Source: Paenibacillus pabuli (GTDB lineage Bacteria; Bacillota; Bacilli; Paenibacillales; Paenibacillaceae). From it: a stretch of 64,000 nucleotides of DNA. The stretch lies in the NCBI RefSeq assembly GCF_039831995.1, contig NZ_JBDOIO010000001.1, forward strand, positions 186,001 through 250,000. The letters are read 5' to 3'. Positions 56,598 to 64,000 of this stretch are shown piece after piece. Under the pieces are notes generated by a model. It made no database searches. It saw nothing but the letters and a program-made list of their open reading frames with translations, and was not told the origin of the DNA. Each line of letters starts with the position of its first letter. Positions within the stretch are counted from its first letter, which is position 1. Position numbers and translations under genes: made by a program.

Positions 56598-56756
56598 ATG
56601 AAGAAACTTATTATGTGGGCAGCTTTGATCGCAGTTGCGGCTATCGGTATTGGTATCGTAGTTGCAAACGGTTCTGAGTGGGCTGACGCAATCTTTAAAC
56701 AAACCGTCACTGACGATGGTAGTGCTATCAAGAAATGGACTGGCGGCGGCAATTAA
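56598..56756 (+). CDS. 52-residue Flp-like pilin candidate
   Basis: ATG 56598 behind TGGAGGTAA. The product starts MKKLIMWAALIAVAAIGIGI and has one hydrophobic helix (residues 4-24) followed by a short polar tail ending GGGN. Size, position after TadC, a strong ribosome site and a terminator after it all fit a major pilin. However, the usual longer leader and G-x4-E-Y prepilin motif of Flp pilins are missing, so it would need no, or unusual, processing. Confidence 0.65.
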   Translation: MKKLIMWAALIAVAAIGIGIVVANGSEWADAIFKQTVTDDGSAIKKWTGGGN

Positions 56757-56772
56757 TCCGTCTCCTTAGAAG

Positions 56773-56845
56773 AAGCCCACATTATGTAGGGCATACTCGA
56801 GTAGAACAACTACCAGTAACTACATAGCGTGGGCTTTTCTTCTTA
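56773..56845 (+). terminator. Attenuator-like terminator after the pilin gene
   Basis: AAGCCCAC (56773-56780) pairs with GTGGGCTT (56829-56836), with ATGTAG/CTACAT inside and a TTTTCTTCTT tail. It would lower downstream transcription relative to the pilin. Confidence 0.75.
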
Positions 56846-56861
56846 GAAGGGAGGTACTCAC

Positions 56862-57431
56862 GTGGGGCGATTAGCCGTCTACTTATTTAAACTAATTATT
56901 TACATTGCTGTAATCTCGGGTATGACATCGATCATTATGCTCTATCCTTATTATATGGAAGTGAAGACCGCTGCTAACATGTTCGCATTGCAATTCGCAC
57001 ATGACGGCTACATGGATAAGGATTTACATGATACATTGATGAGTGAGTTTGAGTCTGAAAACGGAATTTTAGGTAACTTGACTTTAGGAACTAACTCTAA
57101 AGTTGACGCTGGCCGAGACGAGCATCTGCTCCCAAGCTTTACAAATTTATCTCCTCTGTTAGTACAAACCTATAAGGTAGATAAATCAGGTAACAATAAT
57201 GGAGCAATGACCCCTTTAACCTCAGTTACTGCGCAAGCTAAAATAAACTCCGCTATCGAAAACGGTAACCCACCTGATGGGTTGGAAATTACAAACCGTG
57301 ATACTCCTTTTGTGGTGATGATTCGCACAAATTTTAAACTTCAAACAGTAATTATGGGACGTACTTATGTGGCACATATGCCAATCACGGTTACTACTAC
57401 CGGTATCACAATTAAGCAGTATCGGTGGTGA
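56862..57431 (+). CDS. TadE-like minor pilin candidate
   Basis: A 189-residue protein with GTG start behind AAGGGAGGT. MGRLAVYLFKLIIYIAVISG begins a single N-terminal membrane helix (about residues 4-27), followed by an exported-looking beta-rich domain with no Cys. The helix followed by VKTAANMFALQFAHDG resembles TadE/TadF pseudopilins, where a helix continues into the periplasmic or external domain. Same length and plan as the next gene. Confidence 0.65.
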   Translation: MGRLAVYLFKLIIYIAVISGMTSIIMLYPYYMEVKTAANMFALQFAHDGYMDKDLHDTLMSEFESENGILGNLTLGTNSKVDAGRDEHLLPSFTNLSPLLVQTYKVDKSGNNNGAMTPLTSVTAQAKINSAIENGNPPDGLEITNRDTPFVVMIRTNFKLQTVIMGRTYVAHMPITVTTTGITIKQYRW

Positions 57432-57437
57432 TCAGAT

Positions 57438-58007
57438 ATGGGATCCTATGTTAAAAACCTAGTTTACCTCTTGATCTTAACTCTGGCCTTTATGATATTT
57501 TTCGATGTACTTCGAGCAACTAAATTTCAGGATGAAGCTACATTTCAGACAATGTTGGCAACCGATTACGTATTAGCTAACGCACGTGACAGTGTAGCCA
57601 GTTCTACTGGTAACATTGGTAGCGATGATTATGTCATGACGCAAATTAAAGATGCATTTGATGCATTTGTTAGCAACCAATTTAATTCTGTTAAATATCG
57701 TCGTACTTGCACTGACGGTGGTAACACAGTTGAATGTGAAATGGAACTAAACACTGATGATATGCCGATTGACCAGAGATTCCGGACTAAGATGTTGGAC
57801 GGTAAAATTCGAATGAAATTGGCCGTCGCATCACAGGATTATGATGGACTCACAATTTACGCTATCGGTATTTCAACAAAACGTGATCTAGTTTCAATGA
57901 CAAACTTCGGTATTTACGCTAAGCCTGGCATCGATACTGACGAAAGTCAGCTACTCCGCTTAGGATTACGTTCTGACCGTATCGTTTACTTGATCTCGAG
58001 TTACTAG
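57438..58007 (+). CDS. TadF-like minor pilin candidate
   Basis: A 189-residue protein, 6 nt after the previous stop. MGSYVKNLVYLLILTLAFMIF opens a single membrane helix (about 6-25) that continues into a long helix and an external domain with one Cys pair (RRTCTDGGNTVECEM) likely forming a disulfide. Probable second minor pilin. Confidence 0.65.
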   Translation: MGSYVKNLVYLLILTLAFMIFFDVLRATKFQDEATFQTMLATDYVLANARDSVASSTGNIGSDDYVMTQIKDAFDAFVSNQFNSVKYRRTCTDGGNTVECEMELNTDDMPIDQRFRTKMLDGKIRMKLAVASQDYDGLTIYAIGISTKRDLVSMTNFGIYAKPGIDTDESQLLRLGLRSDRIVYLISSY

Positions 58008-58030
58008 ACTATTATGGGGAGGTGAAATTA

Positions 58031-58372
58031 ATGTCGAGTTATAATTATGATGCAGCTACTAGACTGCCGCTTGCAGACTTCTTTTTTCACAGTGGACTTA
58101 ATTTTGACAGTCGATTGATCGAAGTTGCGGAGAAAGTCTACAACGAATTTCAAAACGAATCTTATGATAACTTAACCGGGTTCTATAACGGTATTATGTT
58201 TGGCGGCGAATATGCTAATGCATACAAAAGTTATTTTGAGCGTATTCATGAACTTTACGATGTTACCGATGATGAACCCGTATTTGCTCTACCTATCGTA
58301 AAGTTGATTGCCGAGAAACAGAACGAGCACTTCGGTTACCTTATGCAACGTGTTTCTGGAGTTCAACTTTAA
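58031..58372 (+). CDS. Small soluble protein within the pilus locus
   Basis: A 113-residue protein; ATG 58031 follows GGGGAGGTGA. Soluble and helical with many Tyr and Phe; no signal peptide, so cytosolic. Conserved position inside the pilus locus suggests an accessory or regulatory role, otherwise unknown. Confidence 0.6.
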   Translation: MSSYNYDAATRLPLADFFFHSGLNFDSRLIEVAEKVYNEFQNESYDNLTGFYNGIMFGGEYANAYKSYFERIHELYDVTDDEPVFALPIVKLIAEKQNEHFGYLMQRVSGVQL

Positions 58373-58429
58373 TATTTGTTGACTCCTTAAATAATCAGAA
58401 TACAAACAATACTAACAAAGGAAAGATGG

Positions 58430-59395
58430 GTGTTCACTGTGAAACAGCAGAAGAGTATCGGCGATAAGCTGAAGGGTGCCCTCAAGGGAACGGTCATAGC
58501 CTCGCTACTGGTCGGTTCCTTGATAGGATTCTCTGATAGTTCATTTGCGGCACAGGTACATAATGTTACTGTCAAAGTAAACGGGGTTGCTATTGTAATG
58601 CATGAAGCTCCCGCTTATATTGACCAGAAGGTTAATGTAACATTTGTTCCGCTCCGTTTCGTTTCGGAAGCTCTCGGTGCCGAAATCGATTGGTCAAGCA
58701 ATAAAGCACCTATCACGGCATCTATTAAAGAGCCAGAAGAACATAAGGTGAAGGTGTTACTTGAACAGAAAAAAGCTGAAATTGACGGTAAAGTGAAAGC
58801 AATTGAAGCTGCTCCAACTTTACAATCGGGACGAACAATGGTTCCGCTTCGTGTCATCAGTGAAGGATTGGGGGCAGATGTTAAGTGGACGCCTAAGAAA
58901 GGTGGTGGCGGTACGGTGGAAATCAATACACCTTGGGAAACTCCAGATGTTCCAACAACTGGTAGTGGATCAACTACTGCTAACGGGCCGACTTGGAGTC
59001 CTCGTTCAGGGCAAAAGGAATATGGAACTATGATTTTCAAGCCGTTGACGTGGAATTCCAAAACACGCAGCTTGAGTTTCAATATTCCAAAAATGCCTGG
59101 TAAGTATCCTTTGGTCGGATTCAAACAGGGTTCTAATAAAACTGAGAAAATTGTCCTAGGCAAAGATTATAGCTTCAAAAATCTGCCTGAAGACTTCAAA
59201 ATGGATGTAAGTATCTCTGGTGATGAAGCTATGACTGAGGGACTTGACAGATACACAATAATGTCTTACAGCTATGCTGTAAAAAATTATCCAGTAGATA
59301 CAAACATTTCTAAAGATTCTCTTGTTGTTTTGGACCAATATAATCACGTTGTATCCCTTGATGCTGTATACAGTGCTCTGGGTATTAAAAAGTAA
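58430..59395 (+). CDS. Secreted protein with copper-amine-oxidase-N-like stalk domain
   Basis: A 321-residue exported protein with GTG start behind AAAGGAAAG. Signal peptide 1-41 ending SSFAA. Residues 45-170 repeat the domain known as copper amine oxidase N-terminal (common in Paenibacillus and clostridia surface proteins) with paired FVPLRFVSEALGAEIDW and MVPLRVISEGLGADVKW blocks. A Thr/Ser/Gly/Pro linker (about 172-195) leads to a C-terminal beta domain of about 120 residues that I do not recognise. No copper or oxidase function is implied by this domain alone. It probably forms part of, or attaches, the external structure. Confidence 0.8.
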   Translation: MFTVKQQKSIGDKLKGALKGTVIASLLVGSLIGFSDSSFAAQVHNVTVKVNGVAIVMHEAPAYIDQKVNVTFVPLRFVSEALGAEIDWSSNKAPITASIKEPEEHKVKVLLEQKKAEIDGKVKAIEAAPTLQSGRTMVPLRVISEGLGADVKWTPKKGGGGTVEINTPWETPDVPTTGSGSTTANGPTWSPRSGQKEYGTMIFKPLTWNSKTRSLSFNIPKMPGKYPLVGFKQGSNKTEKIVLGKDYSFKNLPEDFKMDVSISGDEAMTEGLDRYTIMSYSYAVKNYPVDTNISKDSLVVLDQYNHVVSLDAVYSALGIKK

Positions 59396-59411
59396 CTAGG
59401 GGGTTCAATAC

Positions 59412-62400
59412 ATGGCTTTCAAAGCAAGACTCGGTAAAGCAATAATGAGTTTGGCACTAGTTGCAACTCTCTTTCCAGTTTTACCTACTACAGATGTATC
59501 TGCATCTAAATCGCCTAGTGTAGCAGAGGGTTGGCTTAAAAACAACTTCAATATTAAGGTTGACATAAGTAGTGAAGACAACCAAAAACTTGCTTCTATC
59601 ACCAAGAAACTACAAAACGAGTATGACGTCAATTATACAAACAACTACGATTACAATGTATCGATGTCGTTCTTGGGTGTTGGTGGATGGGGAGACAGTT
59701 CATTTCACAGTAGGGAAAAAGCTAAACTCGCACAGTTTATGCGACGTGAAGCTTTCATATCTAGGTGGGTCGGGGTATTCACAAACGAATTCGCAGGTAT
59801 AACTAGTACCTCCGGTGATGCTAAAGTTTTGGACATGCAAAACTTTAACATTAAGAAGAAAGCTGGCGATTCCGATTCTGTAAGTTCAGGTGCTAACATG
59901 GTACCTATCGAATCTCTATACTCGGCAGATATTATGATGCTCTTGGACCCTGCAGGATATTATTCTATCGGTGATAATACTGATAAGATGAAAAAGCGCA
60001 GCGAAAGAATTATCGAACGTTATTCTCAGGCACAGGTTTATGATGCTGACGCAGATAAACTGAGCCCTGCTGGAGTAAAAGGTACGCAAGGTATAATGGA
60101 AGTAACAAACAAAAATACGGGTGAGATTAGTAAATTCTTCCGTATGACCGATTTGGCTATTGCACTCGGTGGTATCCTCGAATCCCAAAGTAACTTTAAC
60201 GGATTACCTGGTTTCTCAACTGAAGCTGGAGCCTACCGTGGTTACAACCTTTATCATATGACACCTTATCCTGAAATTATTATTCCAGAAGGTGAAGTAC
60301 CTTTTGTGACTAAGACGATTGCAGGTAAGCAAGAAAAAGGTATCATTCTCGATTACAGATCCTATGGTTATAACTACCATAAGATTGATGCACGTGTCGG
60401 TGAAATGGACACAACTGAAATAGATACAATGGTAAAAAGTAACTCTGAGCGCGTACGGTCTATGTTAGACACTGACAATAACTGGACTGACAAGAAAGAA
60501 ATCGTAGTCGTTCCTGGTGAGTCTAAACGCGTAGGTGGTAATTGGGTTCCCGGAAAGAACGTAGAATATGAAGGTAAACTGTTTATCAGCTTGGATCAGT
60601 TGGAAAAGTACAAGGATAAAGACGATAATATCTTCTTGGAAATTAACGATGGTTATGAGCGTCGCAGTTACGCTAAAATTGCACTCAACTATCAGGCTCC
60701 ACCTCCCGCTGAAGTAAAACAACCTGAAAACTGTACACCAGCTACTTCTCCGACAGCCGCTGATGAAACACCTTATTTCAAGTATACTAAGGATACAGCT
60801 CCTGTGTACTCTGGAAGTCAGTACTTCGGTCAAGCGTTGAATACTATCACAGGTAAGTTTAAACAATTTGCTTCTCAAGGATTTACACCAAACAGTACTC
60901 AAACTGGTATTCTCCATAACTCAACTTTGAGTATCAATGGTAAATCTGCAAAGAACGATGCAATTGATGTAGGTAAAGTATGTGTGACTGAATCACACAT
61001 CGGCGCTAATGGAGTTCCATTTAACGATGTAATTACACAAACTTACAGCGGCAATGTTAATGGTACAGGTGGATACAAAGCTGTCGCAAATACGTCCGAA
61101 GCAGTAGTTGGCGTCTCCAATGCAGATGGTGTTAAGTCTACGCTGAAATCTCAAAAATATTCTGCTTTGAACACAAACCCACAATTCATTGTTGATTCAC
61201 TTTCCGCACAATATCAAAACAACTTCTTTAAAGGTGGATCTTATGAGAACTCTATCCTTTACAGTAAGTTATCAACTAAACAAATTGCTCCTTTCGCTAA
61301 GGATATCACTCCTCAAGACTTCTTCTATGAATTCAACGGTTTGACTTCCACACCTAGCTTCCTGAAACTTGATTATGTTGCTCAACTTTCAGGTGCTAAT
61401 GTGAAGACAACTGAACAGGATATCAAACGGAACGAAGACTTGAAAGGTGTCCGTGACAGTGATTGGTATTATCGTTACTGTGTAAGATGGAGTTCAGATG
61501 GTAAAGGTAATAGTTACTGTGCTGAGTACAAATACTATTACAAAAAGTTCTTCAGTTTTGAGAAAGACGAAAGCTATTATCAGAACGATAAACTTTTGAC
61601 TACTGAATATACATCTGCTGATAAACCTGCTATTAAACGTTTCTACCAAGATGGCAACGGTGATGTAGTAATCCAATTTACAGCTGAAGGTTATAATAGT
61701 GCTGGAGTTTCCGCTGATCTGTTGTATAACTACAATAGTAATAAAGCTAAGCTTCCTTCAACTATCCAAGATTTAGATAAGCCTTCAAATCCAAATGGTG
61801 GATACTGGCGTAAGCTTGTATTTGATGGATTTGATTCAGCTATTAGCTCCAATTATAAAGTTGGAGGTTCCCAACCATTCATTCAAAGTTTGGGAAGTGC
61901 AAGTAAAAGTGGTAACGGACTTCAGAAATTGTCTGTGACCGATCTTAAACTTCCATCCGGAGTTACTAAGGATGATAAGAATAACCGAATCGTTATTCCG
62001 AAGGATAAGGTACAGGAATGGTTCAAGTTGAATGAAACTTTGAACTTGGGCAGTGTTAAAAACGCACACAAAACTGGTTCTGCTGTCGCTCGTTACGAAG
62101 CTTCTAAGTATACAACTACTGATAAAGCTGGATATAACGACTTGGATAGTGCCGCTAAAACTTTGACATTGTATGTGGCTGACCAATACGGACGTTTCGA
62201 CTGGTTGACATTGAACTACATGCCAAACGGTAGCAAAGACGGTAATAAATCTCCAGATTTCGTTTATCATCAAGGTAACGACTATAACGAAGGTCCGGGA
62301 TCATTTACACATACCGATCCTAACGGTAATGGTAACAACCTGAACTATGGTCATAACACCGCAGTACAAATTGATGTTACACGTCCTGATTTCATGAGTA

Positions 62401-63482
62401 ACAATAAGCCTTCATTGTTGGCTGTTTGGGAAAATGATAATGAATCTATCCGTTATGGATATGGTACAAACTTGGCCGCTGTAGCCGCTCTGGATTACCT
62501 GCCATTCAAGTTTAAAACAAGTAGCATGAGCAAGTTGTATAACAATGGACCTGCTTATAGTTCACCTGTTAAGTCTGACGGCTCGTTATCACGGACAAAC
62601 AACTTGAAAGTTGATGCTTGGAATGCAAACTACAAACGTTTTGATCCAGTTAAATGGTTGGCTTCGGGTACATTTACAAAAATCGGAGTTCAATCTAACA
62701 GTTATTATAAAGACTTCCCACAAGTAATTCGAGCAGGTCGCGGTGTCTTCTTTGAAAGCCAGATCACAATCCGAGCAGTATTGGAAGGTGAGACTGAAAC
62801 TGAGAATGTCACAGCAATGAAAAACTTTGTTGGGGATATCTTTAATAATTACAAGTTGACTGGTGAGAAAGATGCAACGTTGATGAGTTCTAACCGTACT
62901 TATCGGAACTTGAATAACAACGTTTCTGGTGAAGCCGCTGGTGGTACTTCCGCTAAGTTTAACGGAACTTATGGTAGCATGAAACTGGAATACAGTGGTA
63001 GTGGTACAGTAAGTAACGCAGTCGCTAATAGCGGGTACACTAGTACTAAGGTTAATGCTTATGAGGACGCTAACGGTAAGAAACAAATCGTACGCACAGT
63101 GTTCACTATTAAGCTTCCTGTAAGATTGGCTTCGGCTACTGGTAAGTTCGGTGGTCAAACATCATCTAAGAATAACGCTGTCACTGGTCGTCAATTCCTG
63201 ATTCATCCGAATACACAAGACGGAGTTTACACACTACGTACTGAAGGTTCGGGTAACTTGGCAAAACTCGGATTGACTGGTAAGATTAACTTCTTCTCAG
63301 CTCTCGATCCGCTGATTGTTTACGGTTCTATCTTCGATAACTATGAAGAGTCTCAATCTACAGTTGAGATTAAACCATCGACACCAAGTTCTGGAGGTAA
63401 CGGTTCAACTCCTCCAAAAGCAACTGATCCAAACACGGGAAAAGAAATTACTCTTCCTGATTTGTCTGACCTCTTGAATTAA
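59412..63482 (+). CDS. Very large secreted protein, possible pilus-associated adhesin
   Basis: A 1356-residue exported protein behind AGGGGGTT, 16 nt after the stalk protein. Signal peptide about 1-31 (ending DVSA). The mature part is Asn/Ser/Thr/Lys/Tyr-rich and beta-dominated, with few Cys (two near 1415-residue equivalents are absent; visible pairs are ENCTPA/KVCVTE and YRYCVRW/SYCAEY). The C-terminus is a Pro/Ser/Thr/Gly linker (SSGGNGSTPPKATDPN) ending LPDLSDLLN, without SLH, LPxTG or membrane anchor. I recognise no domain. Position behind the pilin genes suggests a tip adhesin or secreted cargo; this is inference. Confidence 0.75.
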   Translation: MAFKARLGKAIMSLALVATLFPVLPTTDVSASKSPSVAEGWLKNNFNIKVDISSEDNQKLASITKKLQNEYDVNYTNNYDYNVSMSFLGVGGWGDSSFHSREKAKLAQFMRREAFISRWVGVFTNEFAGITSTSGDAKVLDMQNFNIKKKAGDSDSVSSGANMVPIESLYSADIMMLLDPAGYYSIGDNTDKMKKRSERIIERYSQAQVYDADADKLSPAGVKGTQGIMEVTNKNTGEISKFFRMTDLAIALGGILESQSNFNGLPGFSTEAGAYRGYNLYHMTPYPEIIIPEGEVPFVTKTIAGKQEKGIILDYRSYGYNYHKIDARVGEMDTTEIDTMVKSNSERVRSMLDTDNNWTDKKEIVVVPGESKRVGGNWVPGKNVEYEGKLFISLDQLEKYKDKDDNIFLEINDGYERRSYAKIALNYQAPPPAEVKQPENCTPATSPTAADETPYFKYTKDTAPVYSGSQYFGQALNTITGKFKQFASQGFTPNSTQTGILHNSTLSINGKSAKNDAIDVGKVCVTESHIGANGVPFNDVITQTYSGNVNGTGGYKAVANTSEAVVGVSNADGVKSTLKSQKYSALNTNPQFIVDSLSAQYQNNFFKGGSYENSILYSKLSTKQIAPFAKDITPQDFFYEFNGLTSTPSFLKLDYVAQLSGANVKTTEQDIKRNEDLKGVRDSDWYYRYCVRWSSDGKGNSYCAEYKYYYKKFFSFEKDESYYQNDKLLTTEYTSADKPAIKRFYQDGNGDVVIQFTAEGYNSAGVSADLLYNYNSNKAKLPSTIQDLDKPSNPNGGYWRKLVFDGFDSAISSNYKVGGSQPFIQSLGSASKSGNGLQKLSVTDLKLPSGVTKDDKNNRIVIPKDKVQEWFKLNETLNLGSVKNAHKTGSAVARYEASKYTTTDKAGYNDLDSAAKTLTLYVADQYGRFDWLTLNYMPNGSKDGNKSPDFVYHQGNDYNEGPGSFTHTDPNGNGNNLNYGHNTAVQIDVTRPDFMSNNKPSLLAVWENDNESIRYGYGTNLAAVAALDYLPFKFKTSSMSKLYNNGPAYSSPVKSDGSLSRTNNLKVDAWNANYKRFDPVKWLASGTFTKIGVQSNSYYKDFPQVIRAGRGVFFESQITIRAVLEGETETENVTAMKNFVGDIFNNYKLTGEKDATLMSSNRTYRNLNNNVSGEAAGGTSAKFNGTYGSMKLEYSGSGTVSNAVANSGYTSTKVNAYEDANGKKQIVRTVFTIKLPVRLASATGKFGGQTSSKNNAVTGRQFLIHPNTQDGVYTLRTEGSGNLAKLGLTGKINFFSALDPLIVYGSIFDNYEESQSTVEIKPSTPSSGGNGSTPPKATDPNTGKEITLPDLSDLLN

Positions 63483-63493
63483 ATGTACAACTT

Positions 63494-63520
63494 CCCACCT
63501 AGCGCCAGTTAGGTGGGATT
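63494..63520 (+). terminator. Hairpin after the large secreted protein
   Basis: CCCACCTA pairs with TAGGTGGG (loop GCGCCAGT); tail is ATTAAAAC, so termination is probably partial. Confidence 0.55.
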
Positions 63521-63553
63521 AAAACTATAAAAATTCCGAAAGGAAGTGTAGAC

Positions 63554-64000
63554 ATGGCAGAGCCGCAGAAAACAACAAGTACGCCAACACTTCCCACATC
63601 ACCCACAACTTCCAAAAAACTCCGCATATTCTCTATTGACCGTGTAAAAATGAAATGTTTCTTGACAGGTAAATTATGTTCTCCAGTTTTGCTGTGTGAA
63701 TATACTGAAGATGGACAAAAACCACGTAAAGGTTATGTTGATCCTGAGTACGCATTAGAATCAGACTTACTTAACGACGCTGATAAAAAGAAAGTTAGTC
63801 AGCTGGTTTCGGCAAATAAACGTAACTTCCAAACAATGAGTACTAGTGAACATCGAGTTTACATTACTCAAGGTACTGCTGAAAATGAAAGTATTACTGA
63901 ATTATCTCGATGGGAAGCTTCTGATGCTTATAGGTTTCCGGAATTATCAAATGAGCGCGCACGAAACTGGATGACAAGTGTCGGTAAGGGCGCAGTTAGT
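63554..64000 (+). CDS. Gene cut by the right window edge, function unknown
   Basis: ATG 63554 behind AAAGGAAGTG; 149 codons are open to the end. The N-terminus is a Pro/Thr/Ser tail (TSTPTLPTSPTTSKK), then a soluble domain with CFLTGKLCSPVLLC (three Cys). No signal peptide. Probably continues the pilus or surface locus. Confidence 0.7.
   Translation, partial: MAEPQKTTSTPTLPTSPTTSKKLRIFSIDRVKMKCFLTGKLCSPVLLCEYTEDGQKPRKGYVDPEYALESDLLNDADKKKVSQLVSANKRNFQTMSTSEHRVYITQGTAENESITELSRWEASDAYRFPELSNERARNWMTSVGKGAVS

Noticed and set aside
62589..63158. Minus-strand frame of 189 codons opposite the large secreted protein
   Set aside because: Mirror frame created by codon bias of the + strand gene; no start signal.

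Overview
The window looks like part of a very large extrachromosomal element of a low-GC, Gram-positive, probably spore-forming host (Paenibacillaceae/Bacillaceae type). I cannot decide between a jumbo phage and a phage-like megaplasmid. The host call rests on strong AGGAGG-type ribosome sites, frequent GTG and TTG starts, intrinsic terminators, S-layer homology (SLH) domains, a copper-amine-oxidase-N-like stalk protein and a SpoIIID-like regulator. The phage-like impression comes from all supported genes lying on the + strand for 64 kb, very dense packing with 4-11 nt overlaps, roughly 60 small proteins I do not recognise, and an own set of DNA enzymes: both type II topoisomerase subunits, two SF1 helicases, a RecJ-like DHH protein, a guanylate-kinase-like enzyme and two nucleotidyltransferases. 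No capsid, tail, terminase, replication initiator, tRNA, CRISPR array or insertion sequence was seen.

Layout. 1-1112: end of a HipA-like gene and two small genes. 1200-2487: a gene-free, hairpin-rich region of about 1.2 kb with its own promoter-like motif and terminator, the best candidate here for a giant structured RNA. 2500-7340: small genes, a structured leader and terminator in front of the guanylate-kinase-like gene, and an MgtC-family membrane protein. 7338-8055: a gene-free AT-rich stretch with TCTCA repeats in 11-bp register. 8056-14570: a kinase-like protein, two nucleotidyltransferases and small genes. 14746-16872: GyrB/ParE-like subunit. 17134-23266: an RNA-like hairpin cluster and a 1501-residue surface protein (beta-propeller, FN3 repeats, SLH). 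23425-26838: Dda/RecD-like helicase, zinc-ribbon microproteins and a zinc protease. 27246-35708: a terminator-free run of small genes behind a consensus sigma-A promoter, ending in five tandem paralogs. 35782-45431: ATP-grasp ligase, SpoIIID-like regulator, UvrD-like helicase, a possible degenerate ThyX-like protein and small membrane proteins. 45728-50958: RecJ-like protein, PilZ protein, GyrA/ParC-like subunit. 51097-64000: a Tad/Flp-type pilus locus followed by two secreted proteins and a truncated gene.

How it may work together. Seventeen intergenic spots carry a shared motif close to AATTAAGTAGTATAAGG, usually just after a terminator and 25-60 nt before a gene. Two other transcription units instead start with textbook host sigma-A promoters. 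This suggests two classes of transcription, one read by host polymerase and one needing an element-specific factor. The topoisomerase, helicases and RecJ-like protein suggest self-managed DNA replication and repair. The Tad-like locus (CpaB, TadZ, CpaF, TadB, TadC, very short pilins, secreted stalk protein, 1356-residue secreted protein), the SLH surface protein and a c-di-GMP-type PilZ protein suggest the element remodels its host's cell surface.
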